In this document: positions 7,352-9,680 of the stretch, piece by piece | Numbering within the stretch: the first letter of the stretch is position 1 | Layout: each line of letters begins with the position of its first letter | Source: Siphonobacter sp047605205 | GTDB taxonomy: Bacteria; Bacteroidota; Bacteroidia; Cytophagales; Spirosomataceae | Length of the DNA stretch: 9,680 nt | NCBI GenBank assembly: GCA_047605205.1 | Contig: JASGGE010000143.1 | Span: forward strand, 1-9,680 | Direction: 5' to 3' | Program-made: the position numbers and the translations under genes | Notes under the pieces: generated by a model | Told to the model about the DNA's origin: nothing | What the model saw: the letters and a program-made list of their open reading frames with translations, nothing else | Databases searched by the model: none

Positions 7352-8320
7352 TTATTTAAGTGTTCGTTTTTCAACCCCTTCTGTAGTAATTTTCACGGGC
7401 TTAATCAGGCCGTTTTCATCAAAATACATACGTTCAATACAGGTAACCCGGTGATTGGCATCCGTTTCACCCAAAGGCCGACGATGATAAATAATATACC
7501 ATTCATCAGTATCCGGAATTTGAATGACCGAATGGTGCCCGGCTCCGGTAGCCACGTCAGGATCTTGCTGAAGAATTTTTCCCTGCCGCTCAAATGGTCC
7601 AAAAGGAGAATCGGCAATAGCATACGCAACGGCATAATTTGGCCCGGTCCAGCCCCCTTCTGACCACATGAAGTAATATTTACCCTTTCGGATGAACATG
7701 ATTGGCCCTTCGACGTAATTTTTAGGAGTAATTTCCTTGAAAGTACTGCCATCTTCATAGGGAATAAAGCCCGTAAAATCATCTTTCAGATGGGCGATAT
7801 TACAGTGGCCCCAACCACCGTAAATCAGATAATATTCACCGTTTCTATCCTTAAACACAAACTGGTCAATGGGCTGAGCACCCTCATGAATCTTATCAAC
7901 GAGCGGTTTACTGAGGTAATCTTTAAACGGGCCTTCGGGTTTTGAAGCCACCGCAACGCCAATACCACCAATCTCCTGGTTATTCTGAATATCATTCGCC
8001 CCAAAAAAGAGGTAATATTTTCCTTTTTTCTCAAGAATAGCGGGTGCCCACATCGCCCGTTTGGCCCATTTTACAGCAGAGGTATCAATAATCCGGGAAT
8101 GTTTTTGCCAGGTAATCAGGTCTTTAGAAGAAAAGGCATCCATTAAAATCTGCTGATTATAAGGAGCTGAATAGGTCGGGTAAATCCAGTAGGTTTTGCC
8201 GAAAATAACTCCTTCCGGATCGGCATACCAGCCAGGTAATACCGGATTTCCGGAGGTTTTCTGAGCAAACACTGAAAAAGTGAGACAACAGCCAAGTAAC
8301 AAAAGAAGCGTTTTTCGCAT
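7352..8320 (-). CDS. Secreted glycoside hydrolase family 43 protein
   Basis: This 322-residue enzyme is predicted to be exported: Arg/Lys, a Leu-rich stretch (5-13) and likely cleavage after FSVFA (A19|Q20). LLGC at 8-11 resembles a lipobox but sits too early for a normal lipoprotein signal. The mature part is a single five-bladed propeller with the GH43 inverting triad: base D34 in WYADPE, pKa-tuning D152 in QPIDQF and acid E204 in YVEGP. Blade-type repeats (KGKYYLFF, NGEYYLIY, KGKYYFMW, DEWYIIYH) and H262/H263 in GAGHHSV also fit the family. GH43 enzymes mostly cleave arabinose or xylose from plant arabinan, arabinoxylan or xylo-oligosaccharides; the substrate cannot be fixed here. There is no C-terminal lectin-like domain, so it is a minimal catalytic form. 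It is divergent from a GH5-like gene, suggesting related plant polysaccharide substrates. A -7 box at 8348-8355 could drive it. Its 3' end faces the barrel gene. Confidence 0.93.
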   Translation of the reverse strand: MRKTLLLLLGCCLTFSVFAQKTSGNPVLPGWYADPEGVIFGKTYWIYPTYSAPYNQQILMDAFSSKDLITWQKHSRIIDTSAVKWAKRAMWAPAILEKKGKYYLFFGANDIQNNQEIGGIGVAVASKPEGPFKDYLSKPLVDKIHEGAQPIDQFVFKDRNGEYYLIYGGWGHCNIAHLKDDFTGFIPYEDGSTFKEITPKNYVEGPIMFIRKGKYYFMWSEGGWTGPNYAVAYAIADSPFGPFERQGKILQQDPDVATGAGHHSVIQIPDTDEWYIIYHRRPLGETDANHRVTCIERMYFDENGLIKPVKITTEGVEKRTLK

Positions 8321-8647
8321 AATAAAGAAGTTATTAATAAATGCTTACAAAGCTATACACCCCCACTTATCTTCTACTACCAGGCAATTATTAATTCTCA
8401 CTTATTTTATTAGAAATCAGAAGTAGTTATTTACTCTTTGAACCAAATAGTATCTGTACTTCGTTTATTTCATTATACTTGTCCAGCTAAGTACTTGAAA
8501 ATTTCCCTTGGTGCCATCAAACCGTAGGGTTGGTTGCACGAGCAGTTGGTTATTATATTATCTGAATGTTTTATTAATACGTGTTTTTGCTTTTCTGATT
8601 TTACCTGATTATTAACGATCTAAACCTCTATTTTTATTCTATTAAGT
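8321..8647. other. Shared upstream region of the divergent GH43 and GH5-like genes
   Basis: This 327-bp AT-rich gap should hold promoters for both secreted glycosidase genes. The minus-strand candidate is listed separately. On the plus strand, TATACTTG at 8474-8481 is a 7-of-8 match to the -7 consensus, about 165 bases before the GH5-like ATG. No RNA gene or coding frame with supporting features was seen. GTTGGTT occurs twice near 8530 and 8545, too short to call a regulator site. Confidence 0.5.
8348..8355 (-). promoter_or_regulatory. Putative Bacteroidota -7 box for the GH43 gene
   Basis: On the minus strand this reads TAGCTTTG, an exact match to the TAnnTTTG -7 consensus of the Bacteroidota primary sigma factor. 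It lies 27 bases upstream of the GH43 ATG, which would give a leader of about 20 bases. A TTG occurs upstream but too far away (29 bases) for a canonical -33 element, so only the -7 half is supported. Confidence 0.4.
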
Positions 8648-9680
8648 ATGATCCGTACGCTTTTAACCGTCTTGACTTTAGGTTTATTCCTAACAACTGC
8701 TCAGGCACAAAAAACAAAACCTGTCAACGTATTTCCGGGCCGTTGGTCAGCTAAAAAGGCTAATGCCTGGTACGCCAGGCAACCCTGGCTGGTAGGTGCC
8801 AATTTCATTCCCAGTACTGCTATCAATGAACTGGAAATGTGGCAGGCTGAAACCTGGGACCCCAGAACGATTGATCGTGAGTTAGGTTGGGCTGCCGGGA
8901 TTGGAATGAACTGCATGCGGGTTTTTCTGCATAATCTGATGTGGGAAAATGATGCCGAAGGCTTCAAAAAACGATTGAACGAATTTCTTACTATTGCGGA
9001 TAAGCATAAAATCAAAATTCTGTTTGTGCTTTTTGATTCCTGCTGGAATGACGACCCTAAAATGGGGCCTCAGCAAAAGCCAGTACCCGGCAAACATAAC
9101 TCGGGTTGGCTGCGTGCTCCCGGCACAAAACGGCTGTTTGATTCCCGTACCTGGGGCGGTCTTGAATCCTATATCAAAGGTGTTCTGACCACCTTTAAAA
9201 ATGATAACCGGATTTTGGGCTGGGATTTATTTAATGAGCCCAGTAATAGTGGCTATAATGATGCAGTGATGCCCCTTTTGATGAAGACATTCGAATGGGC
9301 ACGGGCGGTAAATCCCAGCCAACCGATTACCGCCGGATGGTGGCATGATCATCCTTTATCGAATGAATTTATGTTTGCTAACTCAGATATTATTACTTTC
9401 CACAACTACAAAACGCCTGAAGAACTGGAAAAGCAAATCAAGGAATTGCAACAATATGGCCGCCCACTGATTTGTACCGAATACATGGCTCGCAAGCATA
9501 AAAGCCTATTTGAAACCTGCTTACCTATTTTCAAAAAGTATAAAGTGGGAGCCATTAACTGGGGTTTGGTTCAGGGAAAAACAAACACTATTTACGCTTG
9601 GGATGAACCCATACCTGACGGCAGCGAACCAAAACTTTGGTTTCACGATGTATTCCGTCCCGATGGAACGCCTTATAAAG
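8648..9680 (+). CDS. Secreted GH5-like (clan GH-A) glycosidase, 3' end outside window
   Basis: The frame runs from ATG at 8648 to the right edge, giving 344 complete codons and no stop. A signal peptide is clear: MIRT, a hydrophobic stretch and AQA|Q cleavage at residue 20/21. The mature protein looks like one (beta/alpha)8 barrel of the cellulase superfamily. Typical clan GH-A marks are MNCMRVFLHN on an early strand, acid/base E197 in WDLFNEP, an aromatic/His strand FHNY, nucleophile E278 in CTEYM, and W in INWGL after it. Clan GH-A enzymes retain anomeric configuration and act on beta-linked glycans such as cellulose, mannan or xylan. Relatives are often labelled cellulase-family or 1,4-beta-xylanase, but the substrate is not readable here. 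The sequence FRPDGTPYK at the edge resembles the end of such barrels, so probably only the final 10-20 residues are missing. It is divergent from the GH43 gene and was recognised by reading through to the edge. No Shine-Dalgarno is seen. Confidence 0.9.
   Translation, partial: MIRTLLTVLTLGLFLTTAQAQKTKPVNVFPGRWSAKKANAWYARQPWLVGANFIPSTAINELEMWQAETWDPRTIDRELGWAAGIGMNCMRVFLHNLMWENDAEGFKKRLNEFLTIADKHKIKILFVLFDSCWNDDPKMGPQQKPVPGKHNSGWLRAPGTKRLFDSRTWGGLESYIKGVLTTFKNDNRILGWDLFNEPSNSGYNDAVMPLLMKTFEWARAVNPSQPITAGWWHDHPLSNEFMFANSDIITFHNYKTPEELEKQIKELQQYGRPLICTEYMARKHKSLFETCLPIFKKYKVGAINWGLVQGKTNTIYAWDEPIPDGSEPKLWFHDVFRPDGTPYK

Noticed and set aside
8288..8320. Lipobox (LLGC) making the GH43 protein a lipoprotein
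   Set aside because: The Cys is at residue 11, too close to the N-terminus, while a standard signal peptidase I site (FSVFA|Q) follows at residue 19.
1..9680. CRISPR array, insertion sequence, tRNA or rRNA, defence or toxin-antitoxin system
   Set aside because: Both strands were read; no regularly spaced repeats, transposase motifs, tRNA-like folds or known system genes were seen.

Overview
The window reads as an ordinary chromosomal stretch of a Bacteroidota member, most likely a Cytophagia/Spirosoma-like organism. The evidence is the gene family types (a Bacteroidota-style RND exporter, a small Omp85-like barrel, secreted GH43 and GH5-like enzymes with XXAQ-type signal peptide ends), AT-rich leaders with no Shine-Dalgarno sequence, and one good match to the Bacteroidota -7 box TAnnTTTG. 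The lineage is an inference from these traits, not from a search.

Layout, left to right. (1) Positions 2-1684 (+) hold the C-terminal two thirds of the disaggregase ClpB; its N-terminus lies outside the window. (2) A perfect 17-bp hairpin at 1712-1753 separates it from a convergent 760-residue MMPL/RND-type exporter (1771-4053, -). (3) A 405-bp gap (4054-4458) carries a 10-bp dyad in the exporter's leader and a small hairpin ahead of the next gene. (4) A RhlE-like DEAD-box RNA helicase (4459-5748, +) begins at a TTG codon. (5) A 348-bp gap (5749-6096) starts with two perfect inverted repeats of 15 and 14 bp. (6) An Omp85/BamA-TamA-like outer-membrane barrel gene (6097-7222, +) is broken in its last sixth by one extra G in a G6 run. 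Restoring the frame gives a protein that ends in the C-terminal Phe typical of outer-membrane barrels. (7) A convergent secreted GH43 glycosidase (7352-8320, -) follows. (8) It is divergent from a secreted GH5-like clan GH-A glycosidase (8648-9680, +), which runs off the right edge and probably lacks only its last residues.

How they fit together. ClpB and the helicase are housekeeping stress and RNA functions, and the exporter and barrel are envelope proteins with no visible operon link. The GH43/GH5 pair is the one plausible functional pair: two exported carbohydrate-active enzymes sharing a 327-bp intergenic region, suggesting plant polysaccharide use. No SusC/SusD-type genes are visible, so it cannot be called a complete utilisation locus. 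I see no mobile element, CRISPR array, tRNA or rRNA, and no convincing novel multi-gene system. The most noteworthy anomaly is the frameshifted barrel gene.
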